Source of the DNA: DATBSK01 sp964532485
GTDB taxonomy: Bacteria > Actinomycetota > Acidimicrobiia > IMCC26256 > PALSA-555
DNA length: 64,000 nucleotides
Direction of reading: 5' to 3'
Assembly: GCA_964532485.1 (NCBI GenBank)
Contig: CAZHKE010000011.1
Location: 18,941-82,940, forward strand
Positions within the stretch are counted from its first letter, which is position 1. Every line of letters starts with the position of its first letter. The position numbers were made by a program, and so were the translations under genes. Shown piece by piece: positions 42,665 through 50,969 of this stretch. The notes beneath the pieces are model-generated. The model searched no databases and was not told the DNA's origin. It worked only from the letters and a program-made list of their open reading frames with translations.

Positions 42665-43879
42665 TCAGGGGCCGGGATGCTCGGCGGCGAGCGCACCGGC
42701 CTCGTCGACGCGCGCTCGCCTGCGCACACGCGTGGCGTGGAACCACAGGCCGGCGAACCCGATGAGCGCGAACACGCTTCCCGCCGCGAACGCACCCTGG
42801 AAGCTCGTGAGAGCTGCGACCGAGCCGACGATCAAGCTGCCGAGCCCCTGCGAGAGGTCGAAGAAGCTGCTGAACGTCCCGACCACGGATGCCCGCTCGG
42901 TCTCGGGTGCCGCGCCGAGCGCGAGGAGGAGGAGCGCGGGGTACAGCAGCGATGCTCCTGCCGCGAAGAGCACCGTGCCGAGCAGCAGCCCCGGAATGGT
43001 CGGCCACGCCGCCATGATCGCCATCCCGGTCGCGGTGCACACGAGCGCACTGGCGCCCGCCACGCGTCCGCCCAGGGTGTCCGGGATCCGCGCTCCGAAG
43101 ATCCGCACCACGAGCACGAAGCAGCCGTAGAGGAGGAAGACGATGTCGGGGCTGTCGAGCCCGACGTCGTCGGCATAGAGAGGGACGAACGCGCTGAATG
43201 CTGCGAGGGCGACGAGGCCCGAGAAGAGCACCGCACCGGGCCCGATCGCAGCGCGGTTGACGATCGGCTCCTTCCCGACCACCTCGCCGGAGGTCGGACG
43301 CTCGACCTCGCGGGTGAAGCAGCTCAGCACCGTGGCAAGGGCGGCGAGCAGAGCTGCGGTGACCCACACCGTGCCATAGCTCGCGTCGAGCGCGGCCTCC
43401 CCGATCACCGGGCCGAACGCCAGGCCGCCGTACACCGCGACCGACCAGTAGCTGATCGCCTCGCCGCGCCGGCTCTCGGGCGCGAGGTCAGTGATCATCG
43501 TCGCGGCCCCGACGAAGAAGGCAGCCTCACCGACGCCGGTGAGGGCCCGCGCGCCGACGAGGAACGGCAACGACTCGACCGCGCCGTAGAGGAGCACCGA
43601 CACGGCGACGACGGCGGCGCCGCCGACGATCAGGAGGCGACGGCCGGTGCGATCGCCGAGTCGACCGACGTAGGGCCGCAGCAGCACGGCCCCGACGAAC
43701 AGTGCCCCGACTGCGATGCCGATCTCGAGGCTCCCGCCGCCCAGCTCCCCCTCGACGTACTGCGGCACCACGGGGAGCACGACGCCGAGGGCCAAGAAGT
43801 ATGCGAGGCCGGCGGCGACGACGAGCAGAAAGCGACCGGTGACAAGACGATCGTCTCGGTTCGGCGGCGCGCTGGTCAC
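42665..43879 (-). CDS. Major facilitator superfamily transporter
   Basis: A 404-residue MFS permease with about 12 membrane helices. The signature loop between helices 2 and 3 is YVGRLGDRTGRRLLIVGG. VGEAAFFVGAATMITDLAPESRRGEA, split over helices 4-5, resembles drug/proton antiporters. A second half repeats the pattern (VRIFGARIPDTLGGRVAG). GTG 43877-43879 overlaps the enoyl-CoA hydratase stop (GTGA). The substrate is unknown; the neighbours might suggest an organic acid or drug. Confidence 0.92.
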   Translation of the reverse strand: MTSAPPNRDDRLVTGRFLLVVAAGLAYFLALGVVLPVVPQYVEGELGGGSLEIGIAVGALFVGAVLLRPYVGRLGDRTGRRLLIVGGAAVVAVSVLLYGAVESLPFLVGARALTGVGEAAFFVGAATMITDLAPESRRGEAISYWSVAVYGGLAFGPVIGEAALDASYGTVWVTAALLAALATVLSCFTREVERPTSGEVVGKEPIVNRAAIGPGAVLFSGLVALAAFSAFVPLYADDVGLDSPDIVFLLYGCFVLVVRIFGARIPDTLGGRVAGASALVCTATGMAIMAAWPTIPGLLLGTVLFAAGASLLYPALLLLALGAAPETERASVVGTFSSFFDLSQGLGSLIVGSVAALTSFQGAFAAGSVFALIGFAGLWFHATRVRRRARVDEAGALAAEHPGP

Positions 43880-44544
43880 AAGTCGAGCGTGCCACCCAGG
43901 ACGACCCGGGCCCGGTCCCGGACCTTCGTCGTCATCTGCACGAGGAGCTCGCGCGGGGCCTCGGCGATCGTCGACGCGACGGCACGAGCCGCGGTCACGA
44001 CCTCCGCGCATGGCACGACCTCGTTCGCGATCCCCAGCCGGTGGGCCTCGGCCGCGTCGATCGTGCGACCGGTCAGCGCGAGATCGCGGGCGGCGCCACC
44101 GACGAGGTCGTGGAGCGGCCCGTACACGACCTGCGCGAACGAGTGCTCCGGGTGACCGAACCGCGCCGTGTCGGCTACGACTCGCAGCGTGCACATGACC
44201 GCGAGATCGAAGCCTCCGCCGAACGCGCCGCCGTTCACCGCCGCGACCGTCGGGAGCGGGAACCCCAGGATCGTGTGGTGCCACCGATCGCTCGATGCCC
44301 ACAGCTCGTCGGCGCGCTCGGGCTGCGAGAACTCCTTCAGATCGAAGCCGGCGGAGAACACGTCCCCCGCGCCGGTGACCACGAGGACCCGAAGTCGCTC
44401 ATCGGCCGCGAGCGCGTCGAGTGCGTCACTCATCTCCTCGCGCAGCGCGATCGACAAGGCGTTCTTCTTCTCGGCGCGATCGAGGGTGAGGGTCGCGACG
44501 CCGTCGTCGTCGGGCCCTTCGACGGCGACGAGATCATCGCTCAT
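43876..44544 (-). CDS. Enoyl-CoA hydratase/isomerase family protein, short
   Basis: A 222-residue crotonase-fold protein, shorter than the usual 255-270 residues because the C-terminal helical region is reduced. It has TLTLDRAEKKNALSIALREE, the oxyanion loops VTGAGDVFSAGFDLKEF and AAVNGGAFGGGFDLAVMCTL, and HPEHSFAQVVYGPLHDLVGG. The usual Glu residues at the second active-site loop are not evident (Gln-Val-Val-Tyr), so hydratase activity is doubtful. ATG 44542-44544 overlaps the FAD-reductase stop by four bases, and the MFS gene follows with another overlap. Confidence 0.9.
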   Translation of the reverse strand: MSDDLVAVEGPDDDGVATLTLDRAEKKNALSIALREEMSDALDALAADERLRVLVVTGAGDVFSAGFDLKEFSQPERADELWASSDRWHHTILGFPLPTVAAVNGGAFGGGFDLAVMCTLRVVADTARFGHPEHSFAQVVYGPLHDLVGGAARDLALTGRTIDAAEAHRLGIANEVVPCAEVVTAARAVASTIAEAPRELLVQMTTKVRDRARVVLGGTLDL

Positions 44545-45758
44545 GACGAGCGCGCGAGCTCGAGGGCGTCGCCCCAAGCCGCGCCCTCCGCGATCATGCG
44601 CCGATACTGCATCACGACTCGAGGTCGGCTGAAGCCGATCGCCCCCACGAGCCGGTCGCCACGCCCCACGGCGGCCACGAAGCGCAGCTCGTCGGTCGAC
44701 CCGTCGACGACGGCGATCTCGTCGTCGCCCCGCACGTGACCCACGACCTGGATCTTGGTCTCGTACTGGTCGGACCACACGAACGGCACGGGCCCGTACG
44801 GCTCGGGGCTGCTCGCGAGCAGTCGAGCGCCCGCCGCGACACCTTGCTCGGCGGCGTTCGTCCAGTGCTCGAGGCGCATCGACTCGCCGCCGAACGTCCG
44901 GTTCGGCCAGCGACACACATCGCCCGCGGCGACGATCCCCGGCGCTGCGAGCAGCGTCTCGTCGCACACGACGCCGTCGTCGATCAGCAAGCCGGAGCCG
45001 GCGAGCCACTCCGTCGCGGGAGCCACCCCGACGCCGACGACCACGACGTCAGCGTCGAGAATCGAGCCGTCGGCGAGCCGGATGCGCTCGACGCGATCGT
45101 GGCCCTCGAACCCGTCGACCCCGGTGCTCGTGCGCAGGTCGACCCCGTGGTCTCGGTGCATGCCGGCGAGCACATCGCCCATCACCGGCCCGAGGCCGCG
45201 CACCATGGGGCTCGGCAACGCTTCGAGGACGGTCACGGCGAGGTGGCGGGCCCGGCACGTCGCCGCGACCTCCGCGCCGATGAAGCCCGCGCCGACGACC
45301 GCGACCCGGTGCGGCGCACGGTCGAGATCGTCGCGGATGGCCAGGCAGTCGTCGAGCGTGCGCAGCACGTGGATGCCCGGGAGATCGGGCATGGCCGCGA
45401 GCCTGCGTGGTGCCGCGCCGGTCGCGAGCACGACCCCGCGCGCACCGGCGACGACACGACCGTCGTCGAGGGTGACCGAGCGGTCGGCGACGTCGAGCGC
45501 GACCGCCCGGCGACCGAGCTCCCACTCGGCGTCGAGGTCCTCGATCGGCTGGCGTCGCAACGCGAGGTCGTCGACGACCGCATCGCCGGCGAGCAGTCCC
45601 TTCGAGAGGGGCGGCCGGTCGTACGGGCGGTGGGTCTCGGCGCCGATGACGACCAGCTGACCGTCGTAGCCGAGCCGGCGGAGCTCTTCGACCGCGCGCA
45701 GCCCGGCGAGGGACGCACCGACCACGACCACTCGATCCGCACCTGCAGGTGGCGACAC
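44541..45758 (-). CDS. FAD-dependent NAD(P)H ferredoxin-reductase-like oxidoreductase
   Basis: A 405-residue flavoprotein of the ferredoxin/rubredoxin reductase type. The FAD motif is VVVVGASLAGLRAVEELR, then YDRPPLSKGLLAG. The NAD(P) motif is VAVVGAGFIGAEVAATCR and the second FAD site GIVAAGDVCRWPN. The reductase-type C-terminal domain includes PFVWSDQYETKIQVVG. Such enzymes feed electrons to a ferredoxin for a P450 or Rieske oxygenase; neither is in the window. GTG 45756-45758 follows TACCGT by seven bases (leaderless). It heads the operon with enoyl-CoA hydratase and MFS. Confidence 0.93.
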   Translation of the reverse strand: MSPPAGADRVVVVGASLAGLRAVEELRRLGYDGQLVVIGAETHRPYDRPPLSKGLLAGDAVVDDLALRRQPIEDLDAEWELGRRAVALDVADRSVTLDDGRVVAGARGVVLATGAAPRRLAAMPDLPGIHVLRTLDDCLAIRDDLDRAPHRVAVVGAGFIGAEVAATCRARHLAVTVLEALPSPMVRGLGPVMGDVLAGMHRDHGVDLRTSTGVDGFEGHDRVERIRLADGSILDADVVVVGVGVAPATEWLAGSGLLIDDGVVCDETLLAAPGIVAAGDVCRWPNRTFGGESMRLEHWTNAAEQGVAAGARLLASSPEPYGPVPFVWSDQYETKIQVVGHVRGDDEIAVVDGSTDELRFVAAVGRGDRLVGAIGFSRPRVVMQYRRMIAEGAAWGDALELARSS

Positions 45759-45765
45759 GGCAGCG

Positions 45766-45771
45766 ACGGTA
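45766..45771 (-). promoter_or_regulatory. -10 box for leaderless ferredoxin-reductase operon
   Basis: Minus-strand TACCGT, seven bases before GTG 45756-45758. Confidence 0.55.
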
Positions 45772-45883
45772 CCCCGCTCGGTCGGATCGGCTGCCGTCCG
45801 TGCCCGGCTCGAGCTGAGTCGCCTCGCGCCTGACACCCGTGTCATCCTCTCGACGGATGGAGGGTCGACACCCGGAGTGCGAC

Positions 45884-48052
45884 GTGACCGGACGGCCGCT
45901 CGCGCTCCGTGAGCTCGATCTCGACACGTTCCTGCACCCCCGCAGCGTCGTCGTGATCGGCGCGTCCGAGGCCCCGGGCAAGCCCAACGCGGCGATGACA
46001 CGTCGGCTCAAGCGATGGGCCGACGACCACGGTGCGACGTTCCACCCGGTGCACCCGGTGCGCGACGAGGTGCTCGGCGTGCGGTGTGCGAGAAGCATCG
46101 ACGACGTGCCCGGCGAGATCGATCTCGCGGTGATCCTCACGGCGAACGCCGTCGACGCGTACGCCGACGTCGTCGCCCGCAAGGCGCGCTTCGCCGTCGC
46201 CTTCGCGGCCGGGTTCTCGGAGGCGGGCGCCGCGGGCGCCATCCAAGAGGAGCGGCTCGGGAAGCTCGCAGCATCGGGCGAGACGCGGCTCCTCGGGCCC
46301 AACACCAACCTCAACGCCTTCGAGACCTTCCGCACCGATCTCGCGGGCCCGGCCATCGCGCTCGCCACCCAGAGCGGACACCAGGGGCGGCCGGTGTTCC
46401 AGGGCCAGGAGCTCGGGATCCGCCTCTCGCACTGGGCGCCGACCGGCAACGAGGTCGACCTCGAGGTCGCCGACTTCGTCGCCTACTTCGCCGATCAGCC
46501 CGAGGTCGGCGTGATCGCCGCCTACGTGGAGGGTTTCAAGGACGGCCGCAGCCTGATGCTCGCCGCCGACCATGCCGCACGGCTCCACAAGCCGCTCGTG
46601 GTCGTGAAGGTCGGGCGCACCGACGAGGGCGCGTCGATGGCCAGGGCGCACACCGGTCACCTGACGGGTCGCGACGCGGTGGTGTCGGCGGTGTTCCGCC
46701 AGCTCGGCGTCACGCGCGTCGACGGGCTCGACGAGCTGCTCGAGACCTCGGCAGCGCTCGCGCGCACGCGGCCCTCCGAGCCGCCGCGCTGGAGTGCGCG
46801 CGGCCCCGGCGTCTGCGTGTACGCGATCTCGGGTGGCACGGGTGCCCACATGGCCGACCTCGTCGCGGCCGCCGGCCTGCGCCTGCCGCCCCTCTCGGCG
46901 TCGACACGGGCCGCGCTGCACGACGGCCTGATCCCCGAGTACCTGCGGGTCTCGAATCCGGTCGATTGCGGCGGTCCGCCGGTCGCCGACGAGCGGGGCC
47001 CCGCGATCCTCCAGCTGATCCTCGCCGACCCCGCGATCGACGTGCTCGTCGTCCCGATCACCGGCGCGGTCGACATCTTCAGCGACCCGTTCACTCGTGA
47101 TCTCGTGGCGGCCGCCCAGACCACGAAGAAGCCGATCTTCGTGGTCTGGGGCTCGCCGTCGCCTGCGGACGACGGCTACTACCGCCGCCTGCTCGACGGC
47201 GGGCTGCCGGTGTTCCGCACGTTCTCGAACTGCGTCGGCGCGATTCGCGCCTACGTCGACTACTGGCAGTTCGCGAGTCGCTACAAGTCGGCCTTCCCGA
47301 AGGCGCCGCGACGGCCGTCGTCCGTCGCCCAGAGGACCCGCCGGATCCTCGGCCGCGCAGAGCCGGGCGCGGCCCTCGCCGAGCACGACGCCAAGGAGCT
47401 GCTGCGCGCGTACGGCATCTCGACCACGCGCGACGTCCTCTGCACCAGCGCGGCCGACGCAGCGCGCGCCGCCCGCAACCTCGGCGGCGCGAAGGAGCGG
47501 CCCGTGGTGATGAAGGCCTCGTCACCCGATCTCCTGCACAAGAGCGACCTCGGCCTCGTGCGCCTCGGGGTCAGCGGTGCGAGCGCGGTGCGCGCCACGT
47601 TCACCGAGCTCGAGCGGAGGGCGGCACGCGCCGCGGAGCGCGCCGGCCGCGTCGACGGTGTGCTCGTCTGCGAGCAGGTCGACGACGGCGTCGAGATGGT
47701 GCTCGGGGTGTCCCAGGACGAGCTCTTCGGCCCGGTCGTGATGGTCGGTACCGGTGGCGTGCTGGTCGAGGTGATGGGCGACGTGACGTTCCGAGTCCCG
47801 CCGTTCGACCGGCGTGAGGCCGAGCGCATGGTGCAGGAGCTCGTGGGGCGGCGCCTGCTCGAGGGGGTGCGAGGCGCACCCGCGGTCGACACGCGCGCAC
47901 TCGTCGACATGATCATGAAGGTGCAACAGCTGGCGACGGATCTCGCCTGCCCGTCGTTCCCCGAGCAGCTCGGCGAGCTCGATGTCAACCCGTTGGTCGT
48001 GCGGTCGCGTGGCGCGGTCGCCCTGGATGCCTTGATCGTGAGGAAGCAGTGA
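45884..48052 (+). CDS. ADP-forming acyl-CoA synthetase (acetate--CoA ligase family)
   Basis: A 722-residue fusion of the CoA-binding/ligase alpha part and an ATP-grasp beta part. It makes an acyl-CoA with ATP giving ADP, or runs the reverse reaction. Features are PRSVVVIGASEAPGKPNAAM, LGPNTNLNAF, TQSGHQGRPVFQ, ARAHTGHLTGRDAVVS with a His at the place of the phospho-His loop, and SGGTGAHMADLV. The ATP-grasp half begins HDAKELLRAYGI, with VVMKASSPDLLHKSDLG and DVNPLVVRSRGAVALDA. I chose GTG 45884 for its GGAG six bases upstream; GTG 45839 is possible. The enoyl-CoA hydratase follows with a four-base overlap. Confidence 0.92.
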   Translation: MTGRPLALRELDLDTFLHPRSVVVIGASEAPGKPNAAMTRRLKRWADDHGATFHPVHPVRDEVLGVRCARSIDDVPGEIDLAVILTANAVDAYADVVARKARFAVAFAAGFSEAGAAGAIQEERLGKLAASGETRLLGPNTNLNAFETFRTDLAGPAIALATQSGHQGRPVFQGQELGIRLSHWAPTGNEVDLEVADFVAYFADQPEVGVIAAYVEGFKDGRSLMLAADHAARLHKPLVVVKVGRTDEGASMARAHTGHLTGRDAVVSAVFRQLGVTRVDGLDELLETSAALARTRPSEPPRWSARGPGVCVYAISGGTGAHMADLVAAAGLRLPPLSASTRAALHDGLIPEYLRVSNPVDCGGPPVADERGPAILQLILADPAIDVLVVPITGAVDIFSDPFTRDLVAAAQTTKKPIFVVWGSPSPADDGYYRRLLDGGLPVFRTFSNCVGAIRAYVDYWQFASRYKSAFPKAPRRPSSVAQRTRRILGRAEPGAALAEHDAKELLRAYGISTTRDVLCTSAADAARAARNLGGAKERPVVMKASSPDLLHKSDLGLVRLGVSGASAVRATFTELERRAARAAERAGRVDGVLVCEQVDDGVEMVLGVSQDELFGPVVMVGTGGVLVEVMGDVTFRVPPFDRREAERMVQELVGRRLLEGVRGAPAVDTRALVDMIMKVQQLATDLACPSFPEQLGELDVNPLVVRSRGAVALDALIVRKQ

Positions 48053-48888
48053 CCGAACAGTCCGAACCCGACGTCGATCAGGAGCTGCTCGCAGAGGTCC
48101 GCGAGCAGGTGCTCTGGCTGACGCTGAACCGCCCCGATGCGGGCAACGCCATCACGCCGGCCGTACGCAACCGAATGATCGAGCACCTGGGCGAAGCGAG
48201 CTCCTCGTTCGACGTGCGCGCGATCGTGCTGACCGCCGCCGGTGAGAAGCACTTCTGCACCGGCGCCGATCTGCGCTCGGGGCGCGCCGCGCCACCACCG
48301 AAGCCCGAGGACGCACCCGAGCGCGTGTCGGGCGAAGCGGCGCGCATGATCCGCACGGGCATCCAGCGGCTGATCGGCGCCATGCTCGACTGTGAGAAGC
48401 CGATCGTCTGCGCGCTCAACGGCACTGCGGCCGGTGGCGGCGCGGCGATGGTGCTGGCGTCCGACCTCGTGGTCGCGGCCGACAACGCTCGCATCATCCA
48501 GGTGTTCGTTCGTCGTGGCCTGATCCCCGATGGCGGACCCACCTATCTGCTCCCCCGCCTCGTCGGGCTGCAGAAGGCGAAGGAGCTCGTCTTCTTCGGT
48601 GACGACCTCGGTGCGCACGACGCGGAGCGCCTCGGGCTCGTGAACACCGTTGTGCCCGGCACCCAGCTGCAGGCGGCAGCGGCCGAGTGGGCCGGGCGGC
48701 TCGCGCAGGGACCGACGAAGACCATCGGGTTCGCCAAGCGCTTGCTCAACCGCTCGCTCGACGTCGATCGGGCGACGCTGTTCGAGGAGGAGGCGCTGCT
48801 CGTCGAGATGGTCGCGGCGACGGAGGACTCGAAGGAAGGCGTCGCCAGCTTCCTCGAGCGCCGCCCCACGGACTTCAAGGGGTACTGA
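48049..48888 (+). CDS. Enoyl-CoA hydratase
   Basis: A 279-residue crotonase-family enzyme. Motifs are LWLTLNRPDAGNAITPAVR, the oxyanion loop LTAAGEKHFCTGADLRSG, ALNGTAAGGGAAMVLASDL and VRRGLIPDGGPTYLLPRLVG. The last has Asp-Gly-Gly at the usual second Glu position. It probably hydrates or isomerises an enoyl-CoA made by the pathway. GTG 48049 overlaps the synthetase stop (GTGA). The thiolase and DUF35 genes follow, so the four form one operon. Confidence 0.93.
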   Translation: MTEQSEPDVDQELLAEVREQVLWLTLNRPDAGNAITPAVRNRMIEHLGEASSSFDVRAIVLTAAGEKHFCTGADLRSGRAAPPPKPEDAPERVSGEAARMIRTGIQRLIGAMLDCEKPIVCALNGTAAGGGAAMVLASDLVVAADNARIIQVFVRRGLIPDGGPTYLLPRLVGLQKAKELVFFGDDLGAHDAERLGLVNTVVPGTQLQAAAAEWAGRLAQGPTKTIGFAKRLLNRSLDVDRATLFEEEALLVEMVAATEDSKEGVASFLERRPTDFKGY

Positions 48889-48890
48889 CC

Positions 48891-48959
48891 ATGGCGAGCG
48901 ACACCATGTTGCCCGGAGCGAGCGACCGATCGCTGCCCGGAGCGAGCGACAGATGCTGA
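48891..48959 (+). CDS. Possible 22-codon leader ORF before the thiolase
   Basis: ATG 48891 with AAGGGG eight bases upstream opens a 22-residue frame reading MASDTMLPGASDRS followed by LPGASDRC. Its stop (48957-48959) overlaps the thiolase ATG (48953-48955). The repeat LPGASDR comes from a direct duplication in the DNA. It may couple thiolase translation to that of the hydratase, or be chance. No similar peptide is known to me. Confidence 0.35.
   Translation: MASDTMLPGASDRSLPGASDRC
48910..48950 (+). repeat. Tandem 17-base repeat in the hydratase-thiolase spacer
   Basis: TGCCCGGAGCGAGCGAC occurs exactly at 48910-48926 and 48934-48950 (24-base period). Each copy contains GGAG; the second serves as the Shine-Dalgarno of the thiolase, ending about ten bases before its ATG. 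Confidence 0.8.
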
Positions 48960-50101
48960 AGGACAGGGTCGCGATCGTCGGGATCGGCCAGACCGCGTTC
49001 GGGAAGGGCCTCGAGCACACCGAGCTGTCGTTGGCATGCCAGGCGATCTCAGCCGCGCTCGACGACGCCCAGATCGCGCCCTCCGAGGTCGACGGCCTCG
49101 CGTCCTTCACGATGGAGCCGGGCCGCGAGGTCGACGTCGCGCGCAACGTCGGGCTCGGTGACATCACGTTCTTCACGCAGGTCGGGTACGGCGGCGGCGC
49201 GGGCTGCGGGGTCGTGCTCCAGGCCGCAATGGCGCTCGCGACCGGCCAGTGCCGGGTCGCGGTGGCATGGCGGGCGCGCAAGCGAGCCGCGAAGTCGAGC
49301 CGCCCCTGGTCCCAGGTGCCCCAGCGCCTGCGGGACCACTGGCAGTGGAGCCGGCCTTGGGGGCTGCTCCGCCCGGTCGACGAGGTCGCGATGCTCACGC
49401 GCCGCTACATGCACGAGTACCACGCAACGCGCGATCACCTCGCGAACGTCGCGATCGCGTTCCGCAAGCATGCCAACCGCAACCCCGAGGCGACCATGTA
49501 CGAGAAGACGCTCACCCGTGAGCAGTACATGGAGGCGCGCTGGATCTCCGAGCCGCTGTGCCTGTTCGACAACTGCCTCGAGACCGACGGCGCGCTCGCG
49601 ATCGTGATGGTGCCCGCTGAGCGCGCGCCCGACCTGCCGCAGCCGCCGGTCTACCTCCACTCCGGCGCGCAGGGCCTGCCCGCCCAGCATCAGACGATGA
49701 TCAACTACTTCAACGACGACCCGCTCGAGGGACCGTCGTGGGCCGCGGCGGCCCAGCTGTGGCGCACCGCCGACTTCGGACCCGGCGACGTGCAGGTCGC
49801 GCAGATCTACGACGCTTTCAGCCCACTGATCCCGCTGTCACTGGAGGGCTACGGGTTCTGCGAACGGGGCGCGGGTGGCGACTTCACGAACGACGGCGCG
49901 CTCGAGTGGCCTGCCGGTCGCCTGCCGACGAACACGAGCGGCGGCGGCATGTCGGAGGCGTACGTCCACGGCTTCAACCTCGTGCTCGAAGGTGTGCGGC
50001 AGATGCGCGGCACGTCGACGGCACAGGTCGACGGCGCGAGCACCTGTCTCGTGACGAGCGGCGAGGGCGTGCCGACGAGCGCGCTCTTGCTGCGCCGATA
50101 G
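48953..50101 (+). CDS. Thiolase-like protein of the lipid-transfer/SCP-x (Ltp2) group
   Basis: A 382-residue thiolase-fold protein. It opens VAIVGIGQTAFGKGLEHTEL and has VGYGGGAGCGVVLQAAMALA, a TRRYMHEYHATRDHLANVA helix, VAQIYDAFSPLIPLSLEGYGF and the C-terminal GGGMSEAYVHGFNLVLEGVRQ. This pattern is that of Ltp2-type retro-aldolases, which act with a DUF35 partner and remove a side-chain unit, rather than of classical thiolases. The next gene encodes DUF35, as expected. ATG 48953 has GGAG about ten bases upstream. The substrate is unknown. Confidence 0.9.
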   Translation: MLKDRVAIVGIGQTAFGKGLEHTELSLACQAISAALDDAQIAPSEVDGLASFTMEPGREVDVARNVGLGDITFFTQVGYGGGAGCGVVLQAAMALATGQCRVAVAWRARKRAAKSSRPWSQVPQRLRDHWQWSRPWGLLRPVDEVAMLTRRYMHEYHATRDHLANVAIAFRKHANRNPEATMYEKTLTREQYMEARWISEPLCLFDNCLETDGALAIVMVPAERAPDLPQPPVYLHSGAQGLPAQHQTMINYFNDDPLEGPSWAAAAQLWRTADFGPGDVQVAQIYDAFSPLIPLSLEGYGFCERGAGGDFTNDGALEWPAGRLPTNTSGGGMSEAYVHGFNLVLEGVRQMRGTSTAQVDGASTCLVTSGEGVPTSALLLRR

Positions 50102-50124
50102 CAGGTGATCGAGGAGGCAATCAC

Positions 50125-50562
50125 ATGACCGCGACCGGCTTCCTGCTCCCCGACCTCGAGAGCGAAGACGCGGCCGAGTTCTGGGCCGGGTGCGCTCGCG
50201 GCGAGCTGCTCGTCCAGCGCTGCGGCGCATGCGGCGCGCCGCGCGTCCCACCGCGCCCCATGTGCCCGCGTTGCCGCTCGATCGACGTCGTGTGGGAGCG
50301 GGCATCCGGACGCGGCACGATCTGGTCGTACGTCGTGCCGCACCCGCCCCTCCTGCCCGCGTACGCGCAGCTCGCGCCGTACAACGTCATCGTCGTCGCG
50401 CTCGAGGAAGATCCGACGCTGCGCATGGTCGGCAACCTCCTCGCGTCGCCCGAAGGGGGGATCGACGAGATCGACCCCGCCACGATCGAGATCGGCGCCC
50501 CGGTGCGGGTCGTGTACCAGCAGGTCGAGGACGTCACGCTCCCGCGTTGGGTCCGGGCCTAG
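50125..50562 (+). CDS. DUF35 zinc-ribbon/OB-fold protein
   Basis: A 145-residue acyl-CoA-binding DUF35 protein. The rubredoxin-like zinc ribbon shows CGACGAPRVPPRPMCPRCRS (two CxxC pairs) near residues 33-52. The OB-fold part includes GRGTIWSYVVPHPP and YNVIVVALEEDPTLRMVGN. In steroid side-chain degradation such proteins (ChsH2 type) form the complex that passes substrate to Ltp2. The adjacent thiolase makes the same pairing likely. GAGGAGG (50111-50117) lies seven bases before ATG 50125. Confidence 0.93.
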   Translation: MTATGFLLPDLESEDAAEFWAGCARGELLVQRCGACGAPRVPPRPMCPRCRSIDVVWERASGRGTIWSYVVPHPPLLPAYAQLAPYNVIVVALEEDPTLRMVGNLLASPEGGIDEIDPATIEIGAPVRVVYQQVEDVTLPRWVRA

Positions 50563-50600
50563 CGAAGGACCACGCCCGCGAGGTGGGCTCCCGAACGCGA

Positions 50601-50629
50601 CGAAGCCCGGTCGGCGGGACCGGGCTTCG
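50601..50629. terminator. Strong 12-bp hairpin terminator after the DUF35 gene
   Basis: CGAAGCCCGGTC (50601-50612) and GACCGGGCTTCG (50618-50629) are perfect arms around loop GGCGG. It lies 39 bases after the DUF35 stop. No U-tract follows, as is usual in very GC-rich actinobacteria. It can act on both strands, so it may also end transcription of the small minus-strand ORF at 50712-50840. Confidence 0.75.
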
Positions 50630-50711
50630 TGCTGGAACCGACGCCGGCAGCGATGAGACGGGGGGAGACCCACCGCCGCCGGGCGTCAGATCGCGATCGG
50701 AGATGAGCGGG

Positions 50712-50840
50712 TCAGGCGGCCTTGCGCTCGACGTCGCGGTCGCGCCCCGCCCGCAGGTCTGCGAGGGTGCGCTCCCAGCGAAGCCGCTTCGCGATCCAGG
50801 CCATCGCTCGCTCACGCTCGATGCTCGTGGTCGTCGCCAT
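50712..50840 (-). CDS. 42-residue basic helical ORF divergent from merR
   Basis: A short frame reading MATTTSIERERAMAWIAKRL and ending in DRDVERKAA. It has GGAG seven bases before ATG 50838-50840 and is flanked by a hairpin terminator 83 bases downstream. Predicted to be one or two charged helices; no known family. A possible promoter, TTGACA (50952-50957) with TACTCT (50926-50931) at a MerR-like 20-base spacing, faces it across the MerR operator. That suggests it is a MerR target. Translation is unproved. Confidence 0.5.
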   Translation of the reverse strand: MATTTSIERERAMAWIAKRLRWERTLADLRAGRDRDVERKAA

Positions 50841-50916
50841 GGTGCGGCTCCTGCTCTTCGGACTCGGATCCCGTGGCGTCGGCTCGTTGTGATCCAGCGC
50901 ACAAGATCATGCTGTA

Positions 50917-50945
50917 TTGACTCTGAGAGTATCTCCTCTTAGAGT
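50917..50945 (+). promoter_or_regulatory. merR promoter with centred inverted-repeat operator
   Basis: TTGACT (50917-50922) and TAGAGT (50940-50945) are 17 bases apart. The inverted repeat ACTCTGAGAG (50920-50929) / CTCTTAGAGT (50936-50945), nine of ten matches around six bases, is centred on the spacer. This is where MerR-family proteins bind, so autoregulation is likely. On the other strand TTGACA (50952-50957) and TACTCT (50926-50931) are 20 bases apart, the long spacing of MerR-activated promoters. Confidence 0.75.
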
Positions 50946-50969
50946 AGACGCTGTCAAGGACGGTGACGG

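Noticed and set aside
50601..50629. Palindrome CGAAGCCCGGTC/GACCGGGCTTCG as an operator
   Set aside because: Its position just after the DUF35 stop and its 12-bp perfect stem with a short loop fit a terminator better.
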